This document shows positions 1-6,785 of a DNA stretch of 20,550 nt, piece by piece. The notes under the pieces are model-generated. The model had not been told where the DNA came from, did not search any database, and saw only the letters and a list, made by a program, of their open reading frames with translations. Numbering within the stretch: position 1 is the first letter of the stretch; each line of letters opens with the position of its first letter. This DNA is from Clostridiales bacterium UBA3259 (GTDB lineage: Bacteria > Bacillota_A > Clostridia > Oscillospirales > Oscillospiraceae): the NCBI GenBank assembly GCA_002362625.1, contig DEUP01000030.1, forward strand, positions 21,762 to 42,311. Reading direction: 5' to 3'. Both the position numbers and the translations under genes were made by a program.

Positions 1-21
1 TAATTTTATCAAGAAAGAGTA

Positions 22-780
22 TTACAAAACCGAATCTACCAGCAGCTTTGTATAATCGGACCTTGGATGGAAAATCACATCATCCGGGGTGCCCTCCTCC
101 ACGATCTTTCCCTCATACATCACCAGCAGCCGGTCACAGAAGGATTGCACCAGTGCCAGATTGTGGCAGATGAAGATATAGGACATTTCCCCACCTTCCC
201 GCAGGGAGGTGAGCAGCTCCATAATCTGCTGCTGTACCGTCACATCCAGTGCGGAGGTTGCTTCATCACAGATCAGGAGCTTTGGGGAAATCGCCAAAGC
301 TCTGGCAATAGCCGCCCGCTGACACTGTCCGCCGCTGACCTCGTGGGGATAGCGGGCAGCAAATTCTCCCGGCAAGCCGCACCGCTCCAGAAGGGAGCAG
401 ACCTTCTCTTCCCGTTCCGCCTTGGATACCCCGGCATTTCTCAGGCTCTCCCCGATACCGTCCCCCAGCGTCCGCCGGGGGTCAAAGGAACTCACCGGGT
501 CCTGAAAGACCATCTGCATATTGCGGTATGCGCGAATCAGTTCCTTCCCCCTGGCCTTCGTAATCTCCTGTCCGCACAGGCGGATGGTGCCCTCCGTAGG
601 GTCAACCAGACGGCACAGCAGCTTTGCCAGGGTGCTTTTCCCGCAGCCGGATTCTCCCACGATTCCCAGCGTCTCCCCGGGAAAAAGCTGGAAGCTTACC
701 TGATTCACGGCGGTGACGTCACCCTTCCCCTCCGCATGGAAGGTTTTCGTCAGATCATTGACTTCTAAAATCGGTTCCAT
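22..780 (-). CDS. Peptide/nickel-type ABC transporter ATP-binding protein, DppF/OppF-like
   Basis: This is the second ATPase of a family 5 (peptide/opine/nickel) ABC importer; it hydrolyses ATP at the inner face of the membrane as a heterodimer with the preceding DppD-like protein. The 252-residue protein has a Walker A motif GESGCGKST (residues 42-50), a Q-loop at VFQDP (about 91-95), a signature VSGGQ (148-152), a Walker B ending in CDEATSALD (about 171-179) and an H-loop histidine at 206, so it should be active. It is somewhat shorter than typical OppF and ends soon after the D-loop/H-loop region, without a long C-terminal extension. Its ATG directly abuts the TAA of the upstream ATPase, suggesting translational coupling. 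It is the last gene of the operon inside the window. The family is clear; the substrate is not readable from this subunit. Confidence 0.95.
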   Translation of the reverse strand: MEPILEVNDLTKTFHAEGKGDVTAVNQVSFQLFPGETLGIVGESGCGKSTLAKLLCRLVDPTEGTIRLCGQEITKARGKELIRAYRNMQMVFQDPVSSFDPRRTLGDGIGESLRNAGVSKAEREEKVCSLLERCGLPGEFAARYPHEVSGGQCQRAAIARALAISPKLLICDEATSALDVTVQQQIMELLTSLREGGEMSYIFICHNLALVQSFCDRLLVMYEGKIVEEGTPDDVIFHPRSDYTKLLVDSVL

Positions 781-1563
781 TTACGCCCTCCGCAGCTTCG
801 GCACTGCCGCCAGCAGCTTTTTCGTGTACTCGTTCTCCGGTACGTTCAGCACCTGTTGAGCGGGGCCGTACTCCATCTGCTTTCCGTCCTTCAGCACCAG
901 TACAGTGTCCGCCATGGCAGACACCACGCCAATGTCATGGGTAACCAGGATGATGGCCGTACCAAACAGATCCCGCAGCTGCTTCATTTCCAGCACCACC
1001 TGCTTCTGCACCGCTACATCCAGGGCGCTGGTGGGCTCGTCCGCCAAAAGTACAGAAGGGTCCATCAGCATGGCAATGGCGATGCCTGCCCGCTGATTCA
1101 TTCCGCCGGACAGCTCAAAGGGGTAGCTGTCCCAAATGCGGCGGCTGTCCTTGAAGTGGAGCTTTTCAAACAGGCCGTAAGCTTTCTCCCTGACCTCCTC
1201 CTTGGAAATGACCATATGGGCAGACATGCTCTCATAAATCTGTTCCCCAATGGTGCGGATGGGGCACAGGGAGGCCCCGGCGTCCTGGAAGATCATGCCG
1301 ATCTTCGCGCCACGGATTTTCCGAAGCTCCTTTTCCGGCAAGTCAGGAATGTTCTTCTCCTCAAACAGGATATCGCCCCTGGTCACCATGCCGCTGCTGC
1401 CCAGTAAGCCCATAGCTGCCTTGATCAAAGTAGATTTTCCACTGCCAGATTCTCCCACCAGCCCCAGGATCTCCCCAGGATTTACAGAAAAAGAGACGTC
1501 GTGTACAACGGGAGTACCGCCGTAGGAGATTTCCACATGTTCAAAGCTTAAAAGTTCTGCCAT
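781..1563 (-). CDS. Peptide/nickel-type ABC transporter ATP-binding protein, DppD/OppD-like
   Basis: This is the first ATPase of the importer. The 260-residue protein has Walker A GESGSGKST (38-46), a Q-loop IFQDAG (91-96), signature LSGGM (151-155), Walker B VLLADEPTSALD (171-182) and the switch histidine in VTHD (209). The signature reads LSGGM rather than LSGGQ, a substitution common in OppD/DppD-type proteins. The start at ATG 1563 is supported by a strong AAAGGAGG site a few bases upstream. A 22-bp gap separates it from the solute-binding protein gene and there is no gap to the next ATPase gene, so it belongs to one operon with them. It lacks the longer C-terminal segment with the 4Fe-4S cysteine motif known from some DppD proteins. 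Confidence 0.95.
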   Translation of the reverse strand: MAELLSFEHVEISYGGTPVVHDVSFSVNPGEILGLVGESGSGKSTLIKAAMGLLGSSGMVTRGDILFEEKNIPDLPEKELRKIRGAKIGMIFQDAGASLCPIRTIGEQIYESMSAHMVISKEEVREKAYGLFEKLHFKDSRRIWDSYPFELSGGMNQRAGIAIAMLMDPSVLLADEPTSALDVAVQKQVVLEMKQLRDLFGTAIILVTHDIGVVSAMADTVLVLKDGKQMEYGPAQQVLNVPENEYTKKLLAAVPKLRRA

Positions 1564-1585
1564 TCGACGGTCCTCCTTTACAAAA

Positions 1586-3163
1586 TCAATTCATATCCAG
1601 ATCCGCGGTCAGCTCGTAAAAGTCACTGGTGTGGGCGGTGAGGCCGGTGACATTTGCCTTGCTGATCATGCTCATGCGCAGGAAGGAGCAGAAGATAAAG
1701 GCGTTGTCATCCAGCAGAATCTGCTGCATCTCGATGGCGATTTTGTTGCGCTCGTCCTTGTCAAAGGTGCTGTTGAGCTGTACCGCCAGCTCCTCCAGAC
1801 GGTCACTGTGGAAGGAACCGCGGTTCTTGGTGGAAGCATCCAGGCAGTGGGTGGAGAAGAAGTTGGTGGGGTCGCCCAGACCGCAGTTGACGTTGGCGCC
1901 CACATAGATATCCCAGGCTTTCCTGTCCTTGGCAATGGCGTTATGGTCAGCGGTGATGTTCAGATCTACCTGAATGCCGATGTCTTTCAAGGTTGCCTGG
2001 GCGGATTCGGCCAGCAGAGGCAGCTCCTGACGGCTGGGATAGCTCAGCCAGCGAATGAATAGCTTCTGACCGTCCTTTTCCCGGTAGCCATCGCCGTCGG
2101 TATCCACCCAGCCGGCAGCCTCCAGCACTGCCTTGGCCCCTTCGGGATCATAGGTTTCGGTTTTCAGAGTGGAGCCGCCGAAGGCCACGTTATCCGGGAA
2201 AGCACCGGTGCCCACATAGCCGTAGCCGTTTAGCAGAGTGTTTACGAAGCCCTCCTTGTCGATGCCCATGGCAACCGCCTTCCGAACGGCGGGGTCCTGA
2301 ATGACAGGAGAGGTGTAGTTCATCTGGCAGTAGAAGCTGCGGCTGGTCTGGGTGCTGGTGAAGGTGTAGTTGTCGTTCTCAAACAGAGGGTAGCTGGCGT
2401 AGGCCATACCGTAGGCGGCGTCGATCTCCCCGGACTGGAGAGCCAGAGCCAGGGTGTCGCCGTCGGAAATGGTGCGGACGGTGATCTCGTCAATGTGCAC
2501 GTCCCCATCCCAGTAGTTTTCGTTCTTAACGAGGTTCAGGTGGTCGTCGGTGACCAGCTCCGTCACCACATAGGGGCCGGTGCCGATCACAGTGCCGTCA
2601 TCGGTGATACCGGCTTCCATATCGATGATGCAGCCGTAAGGCTCGCACAGATAGTTCATAAGAGAAGGAGCAGGGACAGCGGTGTGGATGGTGAGCTTCA
2701 GGCCGTCGGCCTCCATGCTCTCAATTTGCAGGTCGCCTCTGGCCCGGTCGTGAGCCTCAATCAGATGCTCCAAGCAGGCTTTCACAGCAGCGGCGTCACA
2801 AGCCTTGCCGTTGGAGAAGCAGACGCCGTCCTTCAGGGTGATTTCCCAAGTCAGATCGTCCTTCCGCTCGTAGGACTCCGCGATCCAGGGCTCCAGCTCC
2901 ATGGTGTCGCTGATCCGAAACAAAGTCTCGCCCACGCCGTAGCGGATGCAGGCCCAGCCTGCATAGGCGTAATGCGGGTTGACGTTGGGCTCCTCGTTTT
3001 CGGCGTTGAAGGTGGTGTCGCCGAAGACGAAGGTTTTCTTTCCGGTATTGCCGTCAGAGGCCGGGGCCTTGCCGCCATCAGAGGTGCCTCCGATATTGCC
3101 GCAGCCGGCAAGGACGCCCACAGTCATACATAGTGCCAGGAGCAGTGCGATCCATTTTTTCAT
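1586..3163 (-). CDS. Extracellular solute-binding lipoprotein, family 5 (peptide/nickel type)
   Basis: This is the substrate receptor of the importer, anchored on the outer face of the membrane. The 525-residue protein starts with a lipoprotein signal peptide: MKKW, a hydrophobic stretch, then lipobox LAGC with the lipidated Cys at residue 21. A Gly/Ser/Asp-rich linker follows and then a SBP_bac_5 fold. Features typical of that family include an N-terminal NVNPHYAYAG segment, an ETLFR-like strand, DLTWEITLKDGVCFSNGK and IGTGPYVV. The overall pattern is closer to the NikA/DppA branch than to long OppA proteins. The start is supported by an AAAGGAAG site. The gene lies 38 bp after the DppC-like permease gene and 22 bp before the ATPase gene. 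The cargo cannot be assigned; a nickel chelate, an opine-type metallophore or short peptides are all possible. Confidence 0.92.
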   Translation of the reverse strand: MKKWIALLLALCMTVGVLAGCGNIGGTSDGGKAPASDGNTGKKTFVFGDTTFNAENEEPNVNPHYAYAGWACIRYGVGETLFRISDTMELEPWIAESYERKDDLTWEITLKDGVCFSNGKACDAAAVKACLEHLIEAHDRARGDLQIESMEADGLKLTIHTAVPAPSLMNYLCEPYGCIIDMEAGITDDGTVIGTGPYVVTELVTDDHLNLVKNENYWDGDVHIDEITVRTISDGDTLALALQSGEIDAAYGMAYASYPLFENDNYTFTSTQTSRSFYCQMNYTSPVIQDPAVRKAVAMGIDKEGFVNTLLNGYGYVGTGAFPDNVAFGGSTLKTETYDPEGAKAVLEAAGWVDTDGDGYREKDGQKLFIRWLSYPSRQELPLLAESAQATLKDIGIQVDLNITADHNAIAKDRKAWDIYVGANVNCGLGDPTNFFSTHCLDASTKNRGSFHSDRLEELAVQLNSTFDKDERNKIAIEMQQILLDDNAFIFCSFLRMSMISKANVTGLTAHTSDFYELTADLDMN

Positions 3164-3201
3164 TCGTTTCTTCCTTTCTTGTCTCGCCTAAGATCATTAC
3201 T

Positions 3202-4059
3202 TTATCTGGAATGACTATTCCGGGGATCGAGATAATCCCGGACCGTATCGCCCAGCAGATTGAACAAAACCACAGAGATAAAAATGCCTACGCCCGGAGA
3301 CAGAACGATCCAGGGGTACATCTGGAGCATACTTCTGCCGGAGCTCATCATGTTGCCCCACTCCGCCGCAGGCGGCTTCGCGCCCAGTCCCAGAAAGCTC
3401 AACCCCGCCAGTTCCATCATCATGGTTCCGATGTCCAGCATAGCCGTCACCAAAATGGGACCCAGGATATTGGGCAGGATATGGCGGAAAATGATCTGCC
3501 CGGAGGTGCATCCGGAGAGCCTTGCGGCACTGACAAAGGCTCCGGTTTTCAGGGCCAGGGTCTGGCTTCTTGCCACCCGGGAGTATTTGGGCCAGCTGAT
3601 CACCGCCAGGGCCAGCACCGCGTTGGTGATGCCGCCTCCCAGCAGGGCTGCCACAGCCATGGCAAACACCAGTCCGGGGAATGCCAGGCACACATCGGAA
3701 ATCCGCATGACGATGGAGTCCACTCTGCCGCCATAATAGCCGCTGAGGGTTCCCACGATGGTGCCGAATATGGAGATAGCCGCCACCAGTGCCAGGGTGG
3801 CGTAAATACTGGTTTTGCCGCCCACCAGCACCCGGGAGAACATATCCCGTCCGTGGCGGTCGGTACCCATGATGTGCCGGGCTGAGGGAGGCTGCATCGC
3901 CTCCTCCAGATTCTGTTCGTAAGGATCGTAGGGAGCAAGCTGCTCGGAGAACAGCGCCGTCAACATCAGAACAATGACTAGCCCCAGGAAAACATACAGT
4001 CTCAATTTTGTATGGCTGCGTTTGACCTTCTGGGTGCGGATGGTGACATTTTCGCTCAT
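3202..4059 (-). CDS. ABC transporter permease, DppC/NikC-like
   Basis: This is the second membrane subunit of the importer, 285 residues. It has an N-terminal membrane segment (about residues 19-37), the APYDPYEQN and HIMGTDRHGRDMFSR segments typical of DppC/OppC/NikC N-terminal regions, several further hydrophobic helices and an EAA-type loop (FVSAARLSGC, then FRHILPN) that docks with the ATPases. The open frame extends upstream to 4590, but that part is a shadow of the preceding permease gene. I chose ATG 4059 because it forms a 4-bp ATGA overlap with the stop of the DppB-like gene, has a GGGAGGG site upstream, and gives the family N-terminus. The coupling implies balanced synthesis of the two permease subunits. 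Confidence 0.93.
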   Translation of the reverse strand: MSENVTIRTQKVKRSHTKLRLYVFLGLVIVLMLTALFSEQLAPYDPYEQNLEEAMQPPSARHIMGTDRHGRDMFSRVLVGGKTSIYATLALVAAISIFGTIVGTLSGYYGGRVDSIVMRISDVCLAFPGLVFAMAVAALLGGGITNAVLALAVISWPKYSRVARSQTLALKTGAFVSAARLSGCTSGQIIFRHILPNILGPILVTAMLDIGTMMMELAGLSFLGLGAKPPAAEWGNMMSSGRSMLQMYPWIVLSPGVGIFISVVLFNLLGDTVRDYLDPRNSHSR

Positions 4060-5000
4060 TGCCCAATCCCTCCCAGCCGGATTCTTGGGTTCAGAAAACG
4101 ATAGCTCAGATCCGTAATCAGGTTCACCACAACGTAGATAATTGCCATCCACATGACGTATGCCTGAATCAAGGGATAGTCCCGCATATTGATGGCGTCC
4201 ACCGCCATTTTTCCCACGCCGTCCCACATGAAGATGGACTCCACAATGGCGGTGCCCCCCAGCAGACTGCCAATGGAAAGGGTCAGCAGGGTGATAATGG
4301 TAACGAGAGAGGCTTTCAACACACTTTTCACCATAGTCACGGAGAATTTCACGCCTCTTGCCCTTGCCCCCGCCACATAGTCCTTGCTCAGCTCGTCCAG
4401 CACCGTGGCCCGAATCTGCCGCAGGTATTTTGCGGACATGGCAATAGCCAGGGTCAGGCTGGGCATTGCCACACTTTGCAGGCTGACGCCGCTGGCGATC
4501 ACCGGGAACCAGTTTAAGCGGATGGCAAAGAAGTACATGAGAAGCAATGCCACAAAGAAGTTTGGCATACTGTTTCCCAGGAAGCTGCACACCCGGATCA
4601 GGTAATCCGTAGCCTTATTCTGCTTCACCGCCGCCCAGATTCCCAAAGGAATGGAAATGACAATGGTGAGCAGGATGGAGGTTACTGTAAGAAGCAGGGT
4701 GGCGGGCAGCTTGGAGACGAAGGTTGCGAACACCGCTTTCCCGGAAATATAGCTGGTGCCCATATCTCCTCGGAGCAGGTTTCCCAGCCATGTCACATAC
4801 TGGGTCAGAAATGGATTGTTCAGTCCCAGCTCCTCCTTGGCGGCGTCGATGACCTCCTGAGAGACAACGGCTCCGGTTTTATCCATTTTCTGCTCCACAG
4901 CGTCGCTGCCCGCAACGCGCATCATGGCGAAGGACAGGAAGGTGATGGCAAACAGAATAGGAATCAGCTGCAAAAGCCGCCGAATCACATATTTTCGCAT
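4056..5000 (-). CDS. ABC transporter permease, DppB/NikB-like
   Basis: This is the first membrane subunit of the importer, 314 residues. It begins with the family signature MRKYVIRRLLQLIPILF, has about six hydrophobic segments, a GDMGTSYISG extracytoplasmic segment (about 78-87) as in NikB/DppB, and an EAA loop DYVAGARARGV (about 207-217). Its start codon lies inside the end of the preceding methyltransferase gene (16-bp overlap), and an AAGGAGAG ribosome site sits within that upstream gene. Its stop overlaps the next permease start. These overlaps tie the methyltransferases and transporter into one transcript and suggest coupled translation. Confidence 0.94.
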   Translation of the reverse strand: MRKYVIRRLLQLIPILFAITFLSFAMMRVAGSDAVEQKMDKTGAVVSQEVIDAAKEELGLNNPFLTQYVTWLGNLLRGDMGTSYISGKAVFATFVSKLPATLLLTVTSILLTIVISIPLGIWAAVKQNKATDYLIRVCSFLGNSMPNFFVALLLMYFFAIRLNWFPVIASGVSLQSVAMPSLTLAIAMSAKYLRQIRATVLDELSKDYVAGARARGVKFSVTMVKSVLKASLVTIITLLTLSIGSLLGGTAIVESIFMWDGVGKMAVDAINMRDYPLIQAYVMWMAIIYVVVNLITDLSYRFLNPRIRLGGIGQ

Positions 5001-5785
5001 TTTCGGCTCTCCTTATATCCCTCTACCAAAAACATAGGAGTAGACGCATTGTTGATCCGTTCTTCTCTTGTCCAGACCCGTTTCCAAACCTTACGGTCAG
5101 CGGAAGCCATCATTCCCAGCTTTTTCAGGATATTCAGATCCCATTGGGGACGGTTCTGGGCCGACAGGGGCGTTTGCAGGGCGATGGCTTCCATGGCCGC
5201 CACGTCCGTGCCCGCGTTTTCATCCCGCACGTCGGAGCTTCCGATATTCTCCCGATCCTGCAAATGTCCCTCCCTGGCTTGTTCGTCCCGGAGATAGCGA
5301 TACCAATTTGCGTCAAAGTTCAAAAGCAGCCCGCCGGAAGCCAGTACCCGGACCCACTGAGCATAGGCCTTTTCCGGATGGTGGAGGTTCCATGTCAGAT
5401 TTCTGGACACAATCACGTCAAAAGTGCCGTCCGGGAAGGTCAGTTCCTCGGCGTTCATTTGCCGGAAGGTGATCTTTTCCGCCAGTGTCCCGGCGTTCCG
5501 TCTGGCCTCCTCCAGCATGGAGGAGGTGTAGTCCACGGCGGTAACCCGGTAGCCCAGCTCCGTCAGGATAATGGAGAAAAAACCCGGGCCGGTGCCGATG
5601 TCCAGCACCCGAATCTGCCGGGGTGTCCGATCCGGGAAGTGGGCGTGAATCCGCCGGGAAATGACTTCGCTCCAAACCCTCCGCTGAGAGGATGCCAGCT
5701 CCTCCTGATTCACCCCGGAGTAGCCCGCCGCCCGGTTTGTCCAATAGTGTATATTCTCTTCTTCAAAGCTTGCAAATGCTCTCAT
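4985..5785 (-). CDS. Class I SAM-dependent methyltransferase (second of a tandem pair)
   Basis: This 266-residue protein has a Rossmann-type methyltransferase core: motif I VLDIGTGPGFF (60-70), an acidic residue after the second strand in VTAVDYTSSMLEEA (81-94), motif II/III region FRQMNAEEL, and a post-motif strand SRNLTWNL followed by RVLASGGLLLNFDANW. It closely parallels the neighbouring methyltransferase along its length: SRNLTW, LLNxDAN, NRPQWD and a C-terminal PMF motif occur in both in the same order, so the two are probably paralogues. It starts 10 bp after the stop of its paralogue with a GAGGA site overlapping that stop, and runs 16 bp into the permease gene. The substrate is unknown; its place in the importer operon suggests it modifies the imported compound or a related chelator. 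Confidence 0.88.
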   Translation of the reverse strand: MRAFASFEEENIHYWTNRAAGYSGVNQEELASSQRRVWSEVISRRIHAHFPDRTPRQIRVLDIGTGPGFFSIILTELGYRVTAVDYTSSMLEEARRNAGTLAEKITFRQMNAEELTFPDGTFDVIVSRNLTWNLHHPEKAYAQWVRVLASGGLLLNFDANWYRYLRDEQAREGHLQDRENIGSSDVRDENAGTDVAAMEAIALQTPLSAQNRPQWDLNILKKLGMMASADRKVWKRVWTREERINNASTPMFLVEGYKESRKCENM

Positions 5786-5795
5786 AAGCTGTCCT

Positions 5796-6521
5796 CTACT
5801 TTACCGCCCGGATTCCAAACATAGGGGCATCAGTCAAATCTAAATTTCCCAGCACCCGTTTCCCCACCAGCGGGTCAATCCGGCAGTCTCGGAAACCGGC
5901 CTCCTGAAGCACCTGGACATCCCATTGGGGACGATTCTGGCGGCTGATATCCATGGCCAACGTAATGGCGGCGTTCTCCTTCACCAGATCCCCGGTCATG
6001 CCGATATGTCCGTAGGGGCTGTCCGCGGGAACGGATATATTCTGCTTGCTTTCACTGCGGATATGATCTCCATAATTGGCGTCATAGTTTAGCAGAATCC
6101 CGCCGGGCTTCAAAACCCGGAACCATTCCCGGTATGCCTGTTCCGGGTCTGGAAGGGTCCATGTCAGGTTTCGGCTAATAACCGCATCAAAGCTTTCATC
6201 CTCATAGCTTAGGTTCTGGGCGTCCATTTGCCGGAAAGAGATATCCAAATCCCGTTCCCTTGCCACAGCCGCTGCCTCTTCCAGCATGGCAGAGGTCAGG
6301 TCGATGCCCTCCACCCGGTGGCCGCACCCGGCAAGCAGAATGGCAAAAAAGCCTGTTCCGGTCCCTGCATCCAGAATCCGCAGGTCTCTTTTTGGGGGCA
6401 GATGGCTTTCCAATTCCTCCAGCCACTTCCCGCTCATCTGATTTTCCAGTTCATTTTTCCGGACCACTCCAAAGTCATGGGCCCGGACTGTCCAGTATTT
6501 CTTGACTCGTTCTTCGATCAT
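5796..6521 (-). CDS. Class I SAM-dependent methyltransferase (first of a tandem pair)
   Basis: This is the first gene of the operon: a 241-residue soluble protein with motif I ILDAGTGTGFF (49-59), a motif II acidic residue in VEGIDLTSAMLEEA (70-83), FRQMDAQNL, SRNLTWTL, a RVLKPGGILLNYDANY strand and a C-terminal NRPQWD segment. It has no signal peptide or membrane segment. The N-terminus (EERVKKYWTVRAHDF) aligns with that of the second methyltransferase, which supports the start at 6521 even though only a weak GAAAG-like ribosome site precedes it. The enzyme should transfer a methyl group from SAM to a small molecule, but nothing in the sequence identifies the acceptor. Generic UbiE-like annotation by similarity would not be meaningful for function here. 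Confidence 0.88.
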   Translation of the reverse strand: MIEERVKKYWTVRAHDFGVVRKNELENQMSGKWLEELESHLPPKRDLRILDAGTGTGFFAILLAGCGHRVEGIDLTSAMLEEAAAVARERDLDISFRQMDAQNLSYEDESFDAVISRNLTWTLPDPEQAYREWFRVLKPGGILLNYDANYGDHIRSESKQNISVPADSPYGHIGMTGDLVKENAAITLAMDISRQNRPQWDVQVLQEAGFRDCRIDPLVGKRVLGNLDLTDAPMFGIRAVK

Positions 6522-6556
6522 ATCGCTTTCGGTTCACTTTCTATTTTCACTCGATA

Positions 6557-6604
6557 ATGCCGCAGGCAATCATCGGCATATTTTTTACGACAGTATTTTA
6601 ACAA
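6557..6604 (-). promoter_or_regulatory. Candidate promoter and operator-like inverted repeat upstream of the methyltransferase-importer operon
   Basis: Reading the minus strand, a weak TTGTTA (6599-6604) lies about 16-17 bp before an AATATG/ATATGC box (about 6576-6582). Immediately downstream is an inverted repeat ATGCCG-N11-CGGCAT (6557-6562 and 6574-6579), placed where a repressor would block the polymerase. No other promoter-like pair stands out between the start codon at 6521 and the terminator at 6708. The promoter is a weak match, and the dyad could also be an RNA hairpin in the leader. Confidence 0.35.
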
Positions 6605-6670
6605 AAAACGAGCTATTGCGGAAGCCCCCCTGGGGGATGCTGCCTTCATCAAATTTCATACCTGCCCCAT

Positions 6671-6708
6671 AAAAAAGCACCACACTTCTTTCTCAAAAAG
6701 TGTGGTGC
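6671..6708 (-). terminator. Intrinsic terminator of the sugar-transporter/GH2 operon
   Basis: An 11-bp perfect stem GCACCACACTT (6677-6687) pairs with AAGTGTGGTGC (6698-6708) around a 10-base loop. On the minus strand it is followed directly by six T residues (6671-6676). It lies 78 bp after the GH2 stop codon and separates that operon from the methyltransferase operon promoter. Confidence 0.92.
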
Positions 6709-6785
6709 ATTCCATTCGGCAGGAATTCAATTGGGTGTATTACCGGATCCCACAGGGGGTTCAGAAAAATAACGGAACATCGTTC

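Noticed and set aside
4060..4590. Upstream extension of the DppC-like frame to 4590
   Set aside because: The extra residues are a frame-shifted reading of the DppB-like gene; the start at 4059 has the ATGA overlap, ribosome site and family N-terminus.
6623..6641. C-run/G-run palindrome as a terminator
   Set aside because: The loop would be only one to three bases with a bulge and no T-run follows on either strand.
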